A stretch of 64,000 nucleotides of DNA from Cricetomys ansorgei (Eukaryota; Chordata; Mammalia; Rodentia; Nesomyidae), in NCBI GenBank assembly GCA_026225945.1, contig JAMJFZ010001816.1:1713501-1777500 (forward strand), in the 5' to 3' direction. Below the pieces are notes generated by a model. That model was not told the DNA's origin, made no database searches, and worked only from the letters and a program-made list of their open reading frames with translations. Both the position numbers and the translations under genes were made by a program. The stretch's first letter is position 1. Each line of letters opens with the position of its first letter. This document shows, in pieces, positions 12,231 to 24,778 of this stretch.

Positions 12231-15200
12231 GTGTAAAACACCTCAGTAGAAATAAATTATATTTTCACACTTTTGAATTGAGAAAATTCAATCAAAACAT
12301 CAACAGTTTAAAAACTCAGGATTTGTTTTGATCTTGGCCAAAGGCTTATAGATAGATTTCATGGGAATGTGTTCCTATTTCCTTTACAACTTTACCTAAG
12401 CTTTTCCCAAAGAGTAAAGGGATCACTCAAAGGAGAGTTCAGATAATAAGGCTATTTAAGGAGATGAAATCCAGTTTGTCGGCAGAGGATACATATCTTA
12501 AATACCATGTTGAAGTCTGAGCATTATAAGGATTACTTCTCTTTTAGAGAATTGTACGAAAAGATATTTTCCCTCTCTTCATACACTTTTACAGCAAGGT
12601 TTTTTTTTTTAATTATTTTAATCACGTGGTGCAGATACCATCAATTATTATTGGAAAGAGAGTTGCTGAGTGTCATGAGAAGACAAAAACTAGTTATAGA
12701 AACTTTCCATCATTGCCACTGCAAAAGTGAGAATAACATCGGTAAACTTACAGTCCATTTTTTCTCCCTCCGTCCATCATAGTTTAAATCATGAAACTTG
12801 CCGAGGAAAACTTCCCAACTAAATACAATATAGAATCAGATGTTGCTATTTTAAAAATATGGCATTAAGATGATTTCAGAAAATATCCCATAGCACTGAT
12901 TTAGTTTTTTAACTTCATTTAAATGGTAAACACCATGGCCAGGCTGAAAAGCTGTTAAAATCCTATGAAAGTGTTATGTAACATAAGAAGCCAAAGTAAG
13001 TAAATAATGTATGTTTATCATTACAAATAATTTCTCCTTGATGAGCATGAGTTATGCTAATGAAGATAATGGCATATTATACATTAAAAATTTCAATATC
13101 TCCCTCCCTTCACTCAAAAAGTGATTCATTACAGAAAAATAACCAAGTCTCTGAGAGACTTTATAGACATTAAATGCAAAAGAAGTTAATGATGGTTCAG
13201 ATATCTTTTTGTTTTTAAATTGGAGAAGGAATAAGTTCACTTCTACTCCAAAGTTTGACTGTGAAATTACTGAATTTACTGAAATTACTGAAATATCATA
13301 ACAGTACCAACATTTGTGGGTTGCTATACCCATTATAAACTGTGCTTCAGTGTTAGTATGTATATATATTTGTAAATAAGACGTCAAGCTATCTGAAAAG
13401 TAAGCACTTTCACATCTCTGTAGTTATTCTCAATAGTATAGTTTCATAAGCAAAGAGATTACGATCCTACTCTTTATATCAATCACATATTTGAATATGC
13501 AATAAAATGTGTGGACACCAGACTCTTATAATATTTTAATACAAAATATTAAATGTAAAATCTTGGTTTTTTTTTGTTCTAACAGATTATTAACTTCAGA
13601 CTTATAACTTGAACCCATTCCACATGCTAAAGTAAAGCAAACTAAAATGTAAACAGCTTCTGTCCACTGCAGTGACCAGTAATCATGATCAATTGTTTCA
13701 AACAGAAACAAAACTAGGCCCAGTGGGAAACTCTTCTAGTTTTCCTAACTTATAAGAAAGTAAAATCATAACCATTTAGAATGTAACACTAAGGAAAATG
13801 AAAGATACTCACATAAAATTCTTATTCTTAAATTCTTGTAACAAGCAAAAACTCACTTTAAAAATTCTTCTTCCACTTAGGCTTGCTCACTACTGGAGAA
13901 AAATTAAGTATAAATGAAACATGTTCATATTCTAATTAAATAAATTTGGGTTCAAGTTCCTTAAATTTAGGAAGCATATATAAAAGATATAGTTTATTTT
14001 AAGTAATTAAGAGTATAATAAGACAAGTAAACCTTAAATAGCTCCAACATTCTTACAGTATTTGGCATTGATTAAAAATCACTAATGAAAGATATTTCTA
14101 AATTTTCTAAGTATACGGTAGCCGAACAGATGTTACAAAAAAAAAAAAAAATCAAATTTGACCCAGAAGGCTCCAATATTAAGGTTCGAATTGGGATCAG
14201 TTCATTGTTTTCCCATGGGGTAACTTGTATAAATGTAATTCTATGGTTTCATAAAAGCGGGTCAAGTTTCTATCCCTGGGGGTCTTTTGGCAATTTGAAG
14301 CATGGAAGCACTATTCCTGGGTACAAGTTCAAATCTGCATGTCCTGTCAATGAGGGGAGGGGCAGAGAAGGAAGGCAGTGAAAGACAGAGGTCCAATCAT
14401 CTTTGCTTATCCTCCACACTTGTCAGAGTACTCTCAGAAGATAAGAATAAAGGTATCAGCACTCTCAAGCCATAGAGTGTGCTGAAACCACTTTTAGTAG
14501 TTACCGGTTTCTCCACTTAACATATTTCACACCAGATGATGTGAAATCTGCAGCTACAACTTATTTATTTCTATTTGAATTACCAACTGAAAAGCTGAAC
14601 TCTCTGTAACATACATGGGCATAAAGTTTACCTTCTTTGTACAAGTTTGGGTAGGATCCTTTGTCATTCTAGAATCTTTACATACAGTTGAAATTTTTTG
14701 AATGTACAAATTTTTTTAATGAGTATTTTTCTACCTTGCAAAAAAAAAATTTTTCATACTTTCACTTTTACCACTGATACCACTTGACAAGTGCCATGGA
14801 ATGATTGAGAAAGTGATCAATTTATCTGAATCTTTACCAAGTGTTTTCAAAGACAGTTACAGTCTGGTGCAAGAAGTAGTTAATACACCTCTCCTTACGT
14901 AGACATGGAGATTAATCCATTCACCTCCTCCTCAGCTCAGCTCACTGATGGCACAGCTTTAGAAGTAGCTACTTCCCTTTAAGTTATGAAATTATTTTCT
15001 TCTAATGTATCCACTGATTCTGAAACATAAGCATCTGCCAAAGTCCAAGAAGGAATGAAAAAGCGAACAGAAGCAGTGAAGCAAGAACATCAAAGACATT
15101 TAGTGTTATTAAGGAATGCCTAGAATTTTGCACCTAATCATTTAATATTTACTCATACAAATAATTCTCACTCTAATTAGAGAATTAACAGTACATTTTA

Positions 15201-17344
15201 GGTATGATAAAAAAATAAAGACTTAGAAAAATGTACTAAATTTTAGTTACTGTCCTAATAGTGATACACCCTTGTATATCTTAATGTCACTTAAAGTATT
15301 TAAGTGCAGATTACTATTTCTTTACTCTAAACTTAAATTCCACTTTTCTTGGCAACTGTCAGTGTAAAGTTAAATATGTTTTGTAAGTATATTTTATGCT
15401 ATGATGGATTACAAACAAGAAAATAATGGATAATTCCAGTGTAGGTCATTTGCCCTCTGACCTACGTCCAACAGTTGCAAGTATGCACATGAACATATAT
15501 ATAAAGAGTTTCTTTTAAATATATTATAGCCATTTATAATATTAATACATTGACATGAAATGGAATAAAAGTCACATAAATAAGAAAATTCATCATGGAT
15601 ATCTGTAAACTATTGGTAAAATTGGTACACCTGTTGAACACTTAAGAATAATCTATCCTAATACATAATTTATTTGCTGGCAATATGAAAAATAAGTGCT
15701 TTAAGTCATTCTCTTAAAGGTCAAAGGTCTGTAAAGCTAACAAATGTCTAATTCAAGAAATATCCCTTCTGAGTATAAGGTTAAATAAAGTTTAAAGACT
15801 GAAAATATGAAATAAGAATAGAGTGGAAAGTATCAGTAGATTTGAACTCAAAGGTTTCAGCTACAAGTCATTTACTTGATTGGCACATCAGTAGGATGTC
15901 TTTAAAATAATAGTGCTATTATTAGAACAGTCTCTTAATTGTTGTTAATGAAACTTCAGAATATTGTTTGTGGTTTTGAGGAACTATTTCACTTGCTAGG
16001 TGAATAAAATATTTCTTGATTAACATTACTTCTGTTTTTCTGTTAAAATATGGACAGTATGCCCCAACTTTTGTAAAGAAGTATTTATTCCAGAAGTTTC
16101 TACGTTTCTTTTAAGCATTTGTCTTTCAACTAGCCAATTTCCTGATATATAATTTGATCGTCCTTGATAAAACAGTGAGACTATTTTTCCTATTGTGTTG
16201 GAAAAAGTAACCTAATATTTAGAAGCACTTGATACTATATAAAGCCAAAGACAATTTGACATTGTGAATTGTTCCTACTTTGTATTTACTTTGTTTGTTT
16301 CTACTAAGGAAAGATTACATTATCCAATGTGACTCATAACAATTAGCCAGTATCCCATTGCATATTTTGATGTTTACATAGTGAAAATCATGTTTTAATG
16401 CTGTATCCAATTTTTCTCGAGGAAAGGCACTATTTTCAGATTTCTCTACTAGTCTCTAGATGATTTACATATGGAAACCATACTGCACAAAAATATCTCT
16501 TGAATTTACTCCCCTTATCTAGGTAAAGCTAACTTGACCAATATCTCTCTCAGTCCTCATAACCACCAATTTAAGCTGCTTCTCTAAGTTCAACTTTTAA
16601 AGATCCCATGCATAAGTTAACTAATGTAGCAATTGTCTTTCCGTTGCTGGCTTATTTCAATTTAATATCTTCTAGAAATGTGGGTGCATTCCAGGTATTA
16701 AATTCTGTCTAGACAATGAGAGTTGAGAATTGTGTATTTAGATTCCTATTCTCTATCTCTCTCATGCTCTCATCATTACACTCTACACTTGTTTTGGAAA
16801 GTAACAGGCTCTTCACTGTTCTGATGTGCTGCATAGTTTAGAATACTTCATTACAATTATATTACAAATAATTTAAGGCCAACTAAATGACATTTTGAGT
16901 TTTCAGGTTTAAAAAGTTGACTTTTATAACTTGTAATCAAATAAATCTCTTGTTTAAAATCACAAAGAATCCCATAACAAAATATGTGACCAATTCTAAG
17001 TCATTTGTGATCAGATCTCAACAAGATGGCAATTTTAACAAACTGCATCCATTAACAAGTCTAGCATCCAATCCAGAAAAATATAATGATGAATTTCTTA
17101 ATTGGGAAATTGAGAGTGCTGTTTTCTTATACAGTAATCGACCAGAGTATACCAAGACAATTTCAACACACCTGGCTTGCAGTATTTGACCTGGACGATG
17201 TGATAACTCGGATCATTTATTCATATGATTGAACGTGTATTTGTAAGAAATTTATGCATAAAGTTAATCATTCACTGCCTACAGCTAAGCAGCAAAGAAC
17301 ACACACTTAACAGACCATCAGAACTCTTGAAAATAAATAAATAA

Positions 17345-17385
17345 GTGTGTGTGTGTATATACATGAGTGTGTGTGTGTGTATGCA

Positions 17386-17427
<42 letters not shown>
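17345..17427 (+). repeat. (GT)n microsatellite
   Basis: A compound GT tract interrupted by TATATACATGA and ATGCATGTGTGC. The final pure run is about 34 bases. Confidence 0.
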
Positions 17428-17429
<2 letters not shown>

Positions 17430-17434
<5 letters not shown>

Positions 17435-20400
17435 TAAGCCAGCTAATCCAATAATAGCTTATTATTACAACAAACTATGAATATCTTATCCTGACTTTTC
17501 CTGGTTTTCAAAACAATAAATAGCTAACTGATCACACTATTCTAACAAAGTCATTTGTATATGCAACACATCTTACAAAGCAAATACTAGCAAATAAGAG
17601 ACACTTTTTTTAAAATCAGCAATTTTGTGATAATAATACTTTTGACTAAAAAGTACTTCTGGAAAATTTAGAAGGAAAGGAAAGAAATTTGAATGTTATA
17701 TAGATTTGGGTTTGCAAAGAGCCTCTGATAGGCCTGAGGTAAACATGTCAGTTTAGTAATACAGACTTCAATACTATACTTCCCTAAGCTCAATTAAGTG
17801 ATTTTTAATTCAACATTTCCTCCTTTGAACAACAATGGACACAACAAATACTATGGGAAAGAGGCTTCTGAATGCAACCTCAATGGCAGAAAATATAAAT
17901 GCCGTTATATAAGTATTTATTCTTATTCATAAATATCTCAAACTGACCAATCAGAACCTACTACCTCAGAGTGGAAACCGGCATATGCTAGCCAATGATA
18001 ATCTCATTCTACTTTTTATAACAATGTAAATAAAAAAGTGATGAACTCTCAAATTAGCCACATTTTAAACACTCCGATAGTTCATAGAACTTTATATTTC
18101 CTTCCATTTCCAAAACATAATCTGATTTGACATTTTTGTGTTGAGAGCCTGAAAATGATAGCTTTGAAAAATAAAATTCAGAAAAAGTTGAAGTGTAGCA
18201 AAGGACCTAAAACATACTGATAATCAAAATATGTATTTAAACACAGAAAACTCACCTGTAGTTACTTAGAAGGCACATTTCATACTGTTTCCTTCATGCA
18301 AACATTCAAAGGGAGACAATTTACAACCTGTGAGAGTTCCATTTCCTACTGTATTTTGCAATAGCTGTATTTTGTGTTGCTAATACAAGGCTATTAAAAT
18401 AACTATTTTACTTGATTGGCAATGACATTTGTAGGAAACAATTGAGTAAAACAAGTAGAGAAGGTAAAATAATACTGATTGAGAGTCAAATCACACTGTG
18501 TTCTTAAAATGACAACTACTTGGTGGCACATTAAGCTAATTTGCAAATGCTACTTACATTCCAGAAACAAAACATCAAACGAGGAACAATAAAGCATATT
18601 ATGTTTTTGTATGTTGGTGAATCACACGTAGTAAATCGCCAAAGAAAGGAGTGATTTATGCTCAAATCCTGCCAAGGCTTTAATCAATATTGGGTGTCAT
18701 ATCCCAGGGGACTGGGGGAGGTAAGTGAAGCAAAAAGAGGGTGGCTAATATTTGTCTCTCTGATTTACATGCAACTCCCATGAAATGCAGTAGAATTAAA
18801 AAAAAAAAAAGACAACAGCAAATATTGACTAACAAACAGGTGATTTAAATATCTGTATCAAATTAATTAAACTATGTGTAAAGAAACTCCTCATGGGGCC
18901 TATCTTCATTTTAGATAACATTTGAAGCTTTAAAAATAAAATATTTGTGAAAATCAAGTTGATCATATCATGTGATTTACTAAAAATTCATTTTTCTAGA
19001 AGTACAGCAATTTATATCCATGTGTATTTTTTACAATAATAATTATATTTTAGACTAACTTCAAGGAAGTAAACAAGCTTAATAAATATTAGTGACATAA
19101 CTCAAAAACTTCTAGTCTGTACGATAAGTTGATCAGTATCAAGCCTAGGGTGGCATTCTCATATCTCATTCATATATTAGTTATTAGGCGATCATTATCT
19201 AACACTCATAAACCAGAAAGAAATAAGTTATGAAACTAAAGTAACTTTCATATTTCATGGCTTGGACTTCTGATCATCTTACTTTCTTTCTGAAATGTTA
19301 TAAAATGAGACATCTGGTTTTACAGGAACCATTAATTTAACATAACGCGAAATCTTCAAAAGCATACGTTCTTCGTGTGGAATAATTCTTGAATTTCTCT
19401 GTGCTCAGTGTCTTGATTGTCTGTCAGAAGAGAGTGAATCTAGATTTGTGTTGAAAGTCCCATGTCAATGCAAAGGAGGCAACTGGGGATAATATTAAAT
19501 AAACACTGCCCTGACTTTGTATCTTTGTTAAAACCCCTAACAAGAAAAAATAGCAAATGTACTTCTTATACTAAAATTATATTCAGATATGACCCTGAAA
19601 CATAAGTGGCTTGGCACATCTTCCAATTTATGTTCATGGGTGGCATCCACTTTAAAGACAAAAGAATATTGTTTGTGAAAATATGTGTATACATGTAAAA
19701 GGTTGGATGTAAGGTAGTCTCTTTAAGTTAAAAACTCAGTACAACTCGGGCTATATAGAAGCAAAGTCATAATCTGGCTTAAAATATACACAGACAAAAA
19801 TCTTCTGAAAATAAACAATAAAATAAGCATTTCAGATAACATAATACAAGAGTCACTTTTTATTTCATGAGTTCACAGAAAAATCGAACCTTAACCCAAA
19901 TCTACAAACAAGCAAGTGACTGACACAAACTGACTTGACCATGTACATAATTACTTTTCTTTTTTGTTGTTATTTAATGGTTAGCAGTTAATTAACTGAC
20001 CTCTGTTGCAACAGCCAAGTTCAGACAACTAATGTTTAGTTTTAAAATAATAACTGGAGAAAAGTGATCAAGGTCAGACTTTGCCTTTTAACAACTTTCA
20101 AATACATTTCCTTAATTTTTCTTTCATGTTTTGAAACCTATGCTTTTTAGCTTTACTGTCTAGAAGGTGATTGTGCCTTTTTCATCTCCTAGTGGTAACG
20201 ACAGATGGCTTCAACATTTACTCTAATTTTCATAGAGAGCATACTAATTCAATAGCCCCAAGCAAATTAAATCGACTTTAAGATTTGCTACTATTACTGA
20301 GTCACTCACAAAAAAGTTTATTAACATTTCTTTCTTTTAGCATCACTTTGGTTCCTAAAATTCCCCGAAATCTGAATATTTCAGAATCCTTATTAGATAT

Positions 20401-20440
20401 ATATTCTGTAAGCAGCTGAAAATGCTAAGATTTGATATTT
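17430..20440. other. Unique AT-rich intron sequence
   Basis: No gene or recognised transposon. Two CCAAT boxes lie near 17947 and 17991 in a short GC-richer patch. Confidence 0.
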
Positions 20441-20537
20441 CTCTCCCTCCCTCCCCCTTTCTCTCCCTGTCTCTCCCTCTCTCTCTCTTTCTCCCTCTCT
20501 CTCTCTCTCTCCTCCTCTCACACACACACACACACAT
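20441..20537 (+). repeat. Compound (CT)n-(CA)n microsatellite
   Basis: CTCTCC- and CT-rich sequence runs directly into (CA)n at 20519-20536. Confidence 0.
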
Positions 20538-20539
20538 AT

Positions 20540-21229
20540 CTATATACACATACAATGTATCTATATAAATAAACATATATGGGTAATTTTATTACTTCTT
20601 CCACATTTTCACTAATACAAAGCACAGATTTTCCCTCCCTCTGTTAAATTCCCAGGACAGAAAGAAGCTAGAGTGAAATAAGTCATTATAATCTAGATTA
20701 ATAAAAATGAAACCCTGATACCAAAACATGAATTGAATTTAAATGAAAAAAGAAAAAAACAATTTTAGCTTCAAGTTCAAGATGCAAAGCATTCAGGCTA
20801 TTGTTTTCAAAATAAAGAAGTGAAAAGATAACCATTATGATTACCTTTAAAATAGTAATGTGCTACAAATGTAAATCGTGTATTTTGGTGAGAGAAAGTG
20901 CAACTACAATTTCTCATTCCTGAGCCTGTGGCAGAGTTACAAGAACCTACAGAGGTATCTATTCACATCTTCTCAGGTAAACTTGCAGTATCTCCATGTA
21001 TTTACGTTGAGCAGGCTTTTTAGTTGAGATAAAAATCAAAATTCAATAGTCAATCAGCGCCCCAATGGTTAAGAATAACTTGAAGTAGAATTTTAAACAG
21101 TATATTTAATCACCAGATATTAAGGCCATGTGAAATATAATTAGGGTACAGATAAGATATCTTTAAAGGGATAAACAATTCCACTGGATTTAACTTATCT
21201 TTGGCCTTGCAACTTAAGACTCTAGAATT
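20540..21229. other. Unique intron sequence
   Basis: AT-rich, with nothing recognised. Confidence 0.
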
Positions 21230-21263
21230 GGGGGGGGGGGGGGGGATATATATATATATATTG

Positions 21264-21326
<63 letters not shown>
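21230..21326 (+). repeat. Compound poly-G / (TA)n / (CA)n / (TA)n tract
   Basis: Sixteen Gs are followed by about 36 bases of TA, about 34 bases of AC and a second TA run. Several non-B structures are possible in under 100 bp. Confidence 0.
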
Positions 21327-21490
21327 GGAAGAAAAAGAGGAGACAGAAGGAGGAGGAGAAAAGAAAGTTTAAAGAAAAGTTTTTTTAAAAAGATTAGTAA
21401 CTTTAAGACTATCCTCCAATTATATGATAAAAACTTCAATTTAAGGTCTTGGGTTCATAACATCACACAGCCATCGTAAGTCCTCGAAAG

Positions 21491-21497
21491 GGTGTGT

Positions 21498-21534
<37 letters not shown>
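21491..21534 (+). repeat. (GT)n microsatellite
   Basis: GT repeats with a single TA interruption. Confidence 0.
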
Positions 21535-21539
<5 letters not shown>

Positions 21540-21910
21540 GCACATATATAAAATGATTAGTGATTACCTAGCACCAGAACGCATACAATGAAGAGTGGGA
21601 GAAGAGAAGATATTTCATTAGTAAAGAGAAAAGCAGCATCTCAATTTGTCAGAGTCGATGCGACAACAGTAGTGTCTGAACTGACTTTCAATTTTACCTT
21701 ACACCGTTCGTTAACTTTAGAACAATAATTTCCCTTGCTTCTGATAGTTTTTATGACGGGATTTGGACAAATATTTTATCTTCTGGACACCGAGGATGAC
21801 AGTTATCTGACTAAATGGCGTTTAGTGATAAGCATGCCCACCCATGCCCGCTGCCATCTGGCCATCCACCAGATCCAGCAGGCGTATGTGTCCTCGCGTG
21901 TGTGCGCGCA

Positions 21911-21911
<1 letters not shown>

Positions 21912-21954
<43 letters not shown>
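21912..21954 (+). repeat. (AC)n microsatellite
   Basis: About 43 uninterrupted bases, preceded by TGTGTGCGCGCAG, which is also alternating purine-pyrimidine. Confidence 0.
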
Positions 21955-21957
<3 letters not shown>

Positions 21958-22824
21958 GAAATAAGAGGTTAACACCTAGACGTCTTTGATTCTTAAAAAG
22001 AGCGGCAAATCAACTCGGGAAATAATTTCTTGTTAGGTCAGCTTTAGGTTGGGATGGAATTCCAATCTTTTTCCTTTTCTGCCCAGGCCCTGCATAGAAA
22101 AAGTCTGGAAGAAGAAATAGCTGGTGGCTTTAGCTTCCCGCCCACCCCACCCCACCCCAGTTTCCTTCTGGTCTCAACTATTGTCTTCTCAATCGCCCCC
22201 CTCCAGTTTCCTTAGCGCTGCTAAGAGCCCCTGCTTTCCTTCTCTTCCTATTTAAGCTTATCTTAAAGATGCTGAAGTTGTGTCTCAATTTTTTCGCCTA
22301 GTTCCCATGTGCCTGTTTCAGATCTCCAACTTTCCCTACTCTCTTCCTCCCAGAACCTCTGAACTTCTCCCTCTGCCAACTGCTGGATCATTTCTACCCT
22401 GAAACTGACAAGTTGCCCTGCTCCCGCCCCCTCTCGGTAGATCCTCCCCGACTGAGCGTTCATTAGCATAAAACTGGTTGGGTCAGGGACTGTCCCAAGG
22501 CCACCAAGGTGACCATGCATTATCAGAGAAGGTTAGGGGAAACGTATTCTAGCCCTTCGAGCATCCTAGGGCAAAATGTACACCTGCTCTTTTCCTGAGC
22601 TACTATAACCTCAGAAAAGAAGCAGGAAGAAAGAAATGAAAGCAGCAAGTCTCTCTTTGGAAAGAGCGAGCAAGCTGTGTTCTTTCTATCCAACCCACTT
22701 TAGTTCAGCTTCCAAGAGGCTGGGGCACCAGGTCATCTCCTAAAGAACAAAACGCGTTTGTGGCCTCACATCTGCTCCGGGGCAAACGTACTCCTTTTTT
22801 TCCTTTGTACGCACGTGCGCGCGT

Positions 22825-22826
<2 letters not shown>
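21955..22826. other. Proximal intron 1, transition to the CpG island
   Basis: GC content rises and C-rich patches appear (22141-22160, 22194-22206). No gene or transposon was seen. Confidence 0.

Positions 22827-22872
<46 letters not shown>
22827..22872 (+). repeat. (AC)n microsatellite near the exon 1 donor
   Basis: A 46-base pure AC tract flanked on the left by GCACGTGCGCGCGTGT. Together they form a long alternating purine-pyrimidine stretch able to adopt Z-DNA. It lies about 0.74 kb downstream of exon 1 in gene orientation. Confidence 0.
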
Positions 22873-22875
<3 letters not shown>

Positions 22876-23601
22876 AGAACACACGCACTGACTGACACAG
22901 GGACACACACACAGAGGCAGGGACACAGGCTCACATGCGCGCACACACAGACCCCCTCCCCTCCACAAGGTTCCCTCTGGGATTTCGGGGCTAAACTCCC
23001 TGCATGAACTCTTCGGATCACCCGTGCTCGTCTCCGGACCCCGAGTACTGTCCCCCTCCTGACTTCTCAGCACCTCCCTCGACTCCCAGACAACCCCCTT
23101 TGCTTCCTAGAGGACCCCCTAGCCCGAGCGCATCCCCCTGCAAGGGTTAGAGTCACAACCTCCCTCCTTTTGCTAGAGGTGATCAGAGGCTTCCGGAGGG
23201 ACCCGTGCCCCAGGAGTGCACACGCGGGGCAGTAGTGCCCAGACAGGGTTCAGGTCGCTACCCCCCACCCCCCACCCACCCCTGGAAGGGGCTGTGACTC
23301 CAGGGAAGGCGCCTTCTTCCTGTTCCTCACTCTCTGTATCCCTAGAGCAGCTGCAGCGGAGCCCGAATGCCCTGGGGAGCACCAGGAAGACCCAGCCGGC
23401 ACAGATCCGGCTGAGAGCCCTGCGAACTTGTCCAGGAGGCCGGGGGAAGGAGACAAGCCCCGGGGACCAAGAGGAGAGGGCCGCGCTCATCAAGGCGCAC
23501 AGCTCGCAGACGCTCGGAGCGGGCGGCGCCGGGAAGGGAGTGAGGGAAGGGCGAGGAGGAGGGTGGGCAAGGAGCAGGGCGACAGGAGGTTCCCCTCCGC
23601 T

Positions 23602-23609
23602 CTTTACCT
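23602..23609 (-). other. DACH1: Splice donor of DACH1 exon 1
   Basis: On the minus strand the exon ends CAG and the intron begins GTAAAG, a near-ideal U1 donor. Read-through would add one Arg codon and then hit TAA inside the donor. The exon ends with the first two bases (AG) of a split codon, consistent with the Ser that follows TNA in known DACH1 proteins. Confidence 0.
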
Positions 23610-23989
23610 GGCGTTGGTGCAGTCATTGTAGAGGGTCTCGAAGTCCTTCCTGGAGATGAGTTTGCAGCGGTTCACTCCGGGCTGGATGGCCCCCAGTCCC
23701 CTCAGGATGCGAACCTGTTCCACATTGCACACCACCGGCGTGATCTCCAACCGCTTCAGCTTGGTGTAGACGGTGTGCAAGCCCCCCACTAAGTGCTTCA
23801 GGAACAGGTCGAAAGCCTGGGGCAGGCAGATCAGCTCGCAGCCCTCCACCGTGAAGGAAGCCACTTTGGCCCCCCTCAGATCCACCATTTTGCACTCATT
23901 ATTCTGGGGGGTGTTTTCCACTGGGGACGGGGTCGAGTACACGGGTTTCCCAGGGAGGGGGCCGCAGCTACTGCTGCTACTGCTGCTAC

Positions 23990-24046
<57 letters not shown>

Positions 24047-24440
24047 CGGTGCTCGCGGTGATGGGGGTGCTGGAGGCGCCGCCGCCGCCGCCAGCGCTAA
24101 TGCCGCCGCCGCCGCCGCTCCCGGCCGCCAGGCTGGGGTTGCAGTTGCTCCCGCCGCCGCCGCCTCCGTTGCCGCCGCTGCCACCGCCGCCTCCGCTGCC
24201 GCAGCCGCCGCCGCCGGGAGAGGTGACTGTGGCCGCCGCCGAAGAAGAAGCAGAAGAGGCGATGGGCTCCGGCCGGAACAGAGTTGGCCCAGACGACGCC
24301 GGGGGTCCGATGGACGGAGCCGGAGACGAGGTCGCCGAGGAGGTGGAGGTGGTGGTGCCAGAGGAGGAAGCAGACGTGGAGATCGGGGGTTGAGGGGGGA
24401 CCAGCTGGGTCGGAGGGATCAAAGCCGCCGGCACTGCCAT
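23608..24440 (-). CDS. DACH1: DACH1 exon 1, coding part: N-terminus and Dachshund domain
   Basis: This is the first coding exon of the DACH1 transcription corepressor, a nuclear Ski/Sno/Dac family protein that acts with SIX/EYA factors in eye, limb and neural development. Translation begins MAVPAALIPPTQLVPP, the known DACH1 start, at an ATG in a strong Kozak context (ACCATGG). Residues 1-75 are Ser/Thr/Pro/Ala-rich, 76-121 are Gly-rich, and 133-158 are 26 consecutive serines. The Dachshund domain runs from about residue 184 (KMVDLRGAKVASF) to NDCTNA at 277 and includes EGCELICLPQAF. The exon holds 277 codons plus two bases and then a GTAAAG donor, so it continues in an exon outside the window to the left. 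Full DACH1 is roughly 700-760 residues, so about a third is present. No frameshift or stop is seen. The paralogue DACH2 lacks this long Gly/Ser leader. The identity is very secure; the species is not. Confidence 0.
23967..24044 (-). repeat. DACH1: Interrupted AGC/AGT repeat encoding 26 serines
   Basis: The coding strand carries 26 in-frame serine codons. The order is 2 AGC, AGT, 7 AGC, AGT, 7 AGC, AGT, 2 AGC, AGT, 2 AGC, AGT, 1 AGC. The longest pure AGC (that is, CAG/CTG type) run is seven units. The repeated AGT-(AGC)7 block suggests expansion by internal duplication. Confidence 0.
24078..24215 (-). repeat. DACH1: GGC-rich tract encoding the glycine-rich region
   Basis: Residues 76-121 of DACH1 are mostly glycine with scattered Ser, Asn, Cys and Ala, encoded largely by GGC and GGN triplets. 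The tract is GC-rich low-complexity coding sequence. It creates long meaningless poly-Ala, poly-Leu and poly-Pro frames on both strands. Confidence 0.
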
Positions 24441-24506
24441 GGTCACATATAAGGGGAAAGAGAAGGAGGAGAAGCGAGGGGGAAAAGTTGCCACACACCC
24501 CCTGGA

Positions 24507-24557
24507 GGGGAAGGGGGAGAAAGGGGGACGAGAATCGAGGGGTGGGGGGTGGGGGGG
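24507..24557 (+). promoter_or_regulatory. Second G-run cluster upstream of the DACH1 ATG
   Basis: G runs of 4, 5 and 5 are followed, after a short spacer, by runs of 6 and 7. This fits a second potential quadruplex on the template strand, 67-117 bp upstream of the start codon. Confidence 0.
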
Positions 24558-24753
24558 AAGCGACAACAACCACTCTAGGAAGAAACCCCGGCTGGAGAGA
24601 GGGAGAGAAGGGGAGAAGAGGAGGTGAGGGTAAGAAAAGAGAGAGAGCGCAGGAGGGGTGAGCGCGAGAGGCGCTCGAGAGAGAAACGCACAAAAGTGTC
24701 CCGCAAGTCGAAATGCGAGTCCTCTCCGGGGGCTGGGATCGCCGGCTGCTCTG

Positions 24754-24778
24754 GGGGGGGGCGGGGGGCGGGGAGGGT
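24754..24778 (+). promoter_or_regulatory. G-quadruplex motif in the DACH1 leader/promoter
   Basis: Four guanine runs of 9, 6, 4 and 3 are separated by single bases (C, C, A), a textbook quadruplex pattern. They lie on the plus strand, which is the template for DACH1. The coding strand has the matching C-rich, i-motif-capable sequence. The motif is about 315 bp upstream of the ATG. Confidence 0.

Larger units (their letters stand above)
8010..17344. other. Long transposon-poor intron stretch
   Basis: More than 9 kb with no clear SINE, LINE or LTR. It contains one tetranucleotide repeat and the candidate regulatory stretch at 11040-12230. No coding gene was seen; short open frames here lack any recognisable domain. 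Confidence 0.
1..23601 (-). other. DACH1: DACH1 intron 1 (5' part only)
   Basis: Because the gene is on the minus strand and its exon 1 donor is at 23602-23608, everything to the left is the beginning of intron 1, which runs out of the window. No further exon is seen. DACH1 is known to have a very long first intron rich in conserved noncoding elements. Confidence 0.

Noticed and set aside
23216..23659. 147-codon plus-strand frame in the CpG island
   Set aside because: GC-rich composition, no recognisable domain, and overlap with the DACH1 donor on the other strand.
23773..24452. Plus-strand frames with poly-Leu, poly-Ala and poly-Pro through the exon
   Set aside because: They are antisense shadows of the serine and glycine codon repeats of DACH1.
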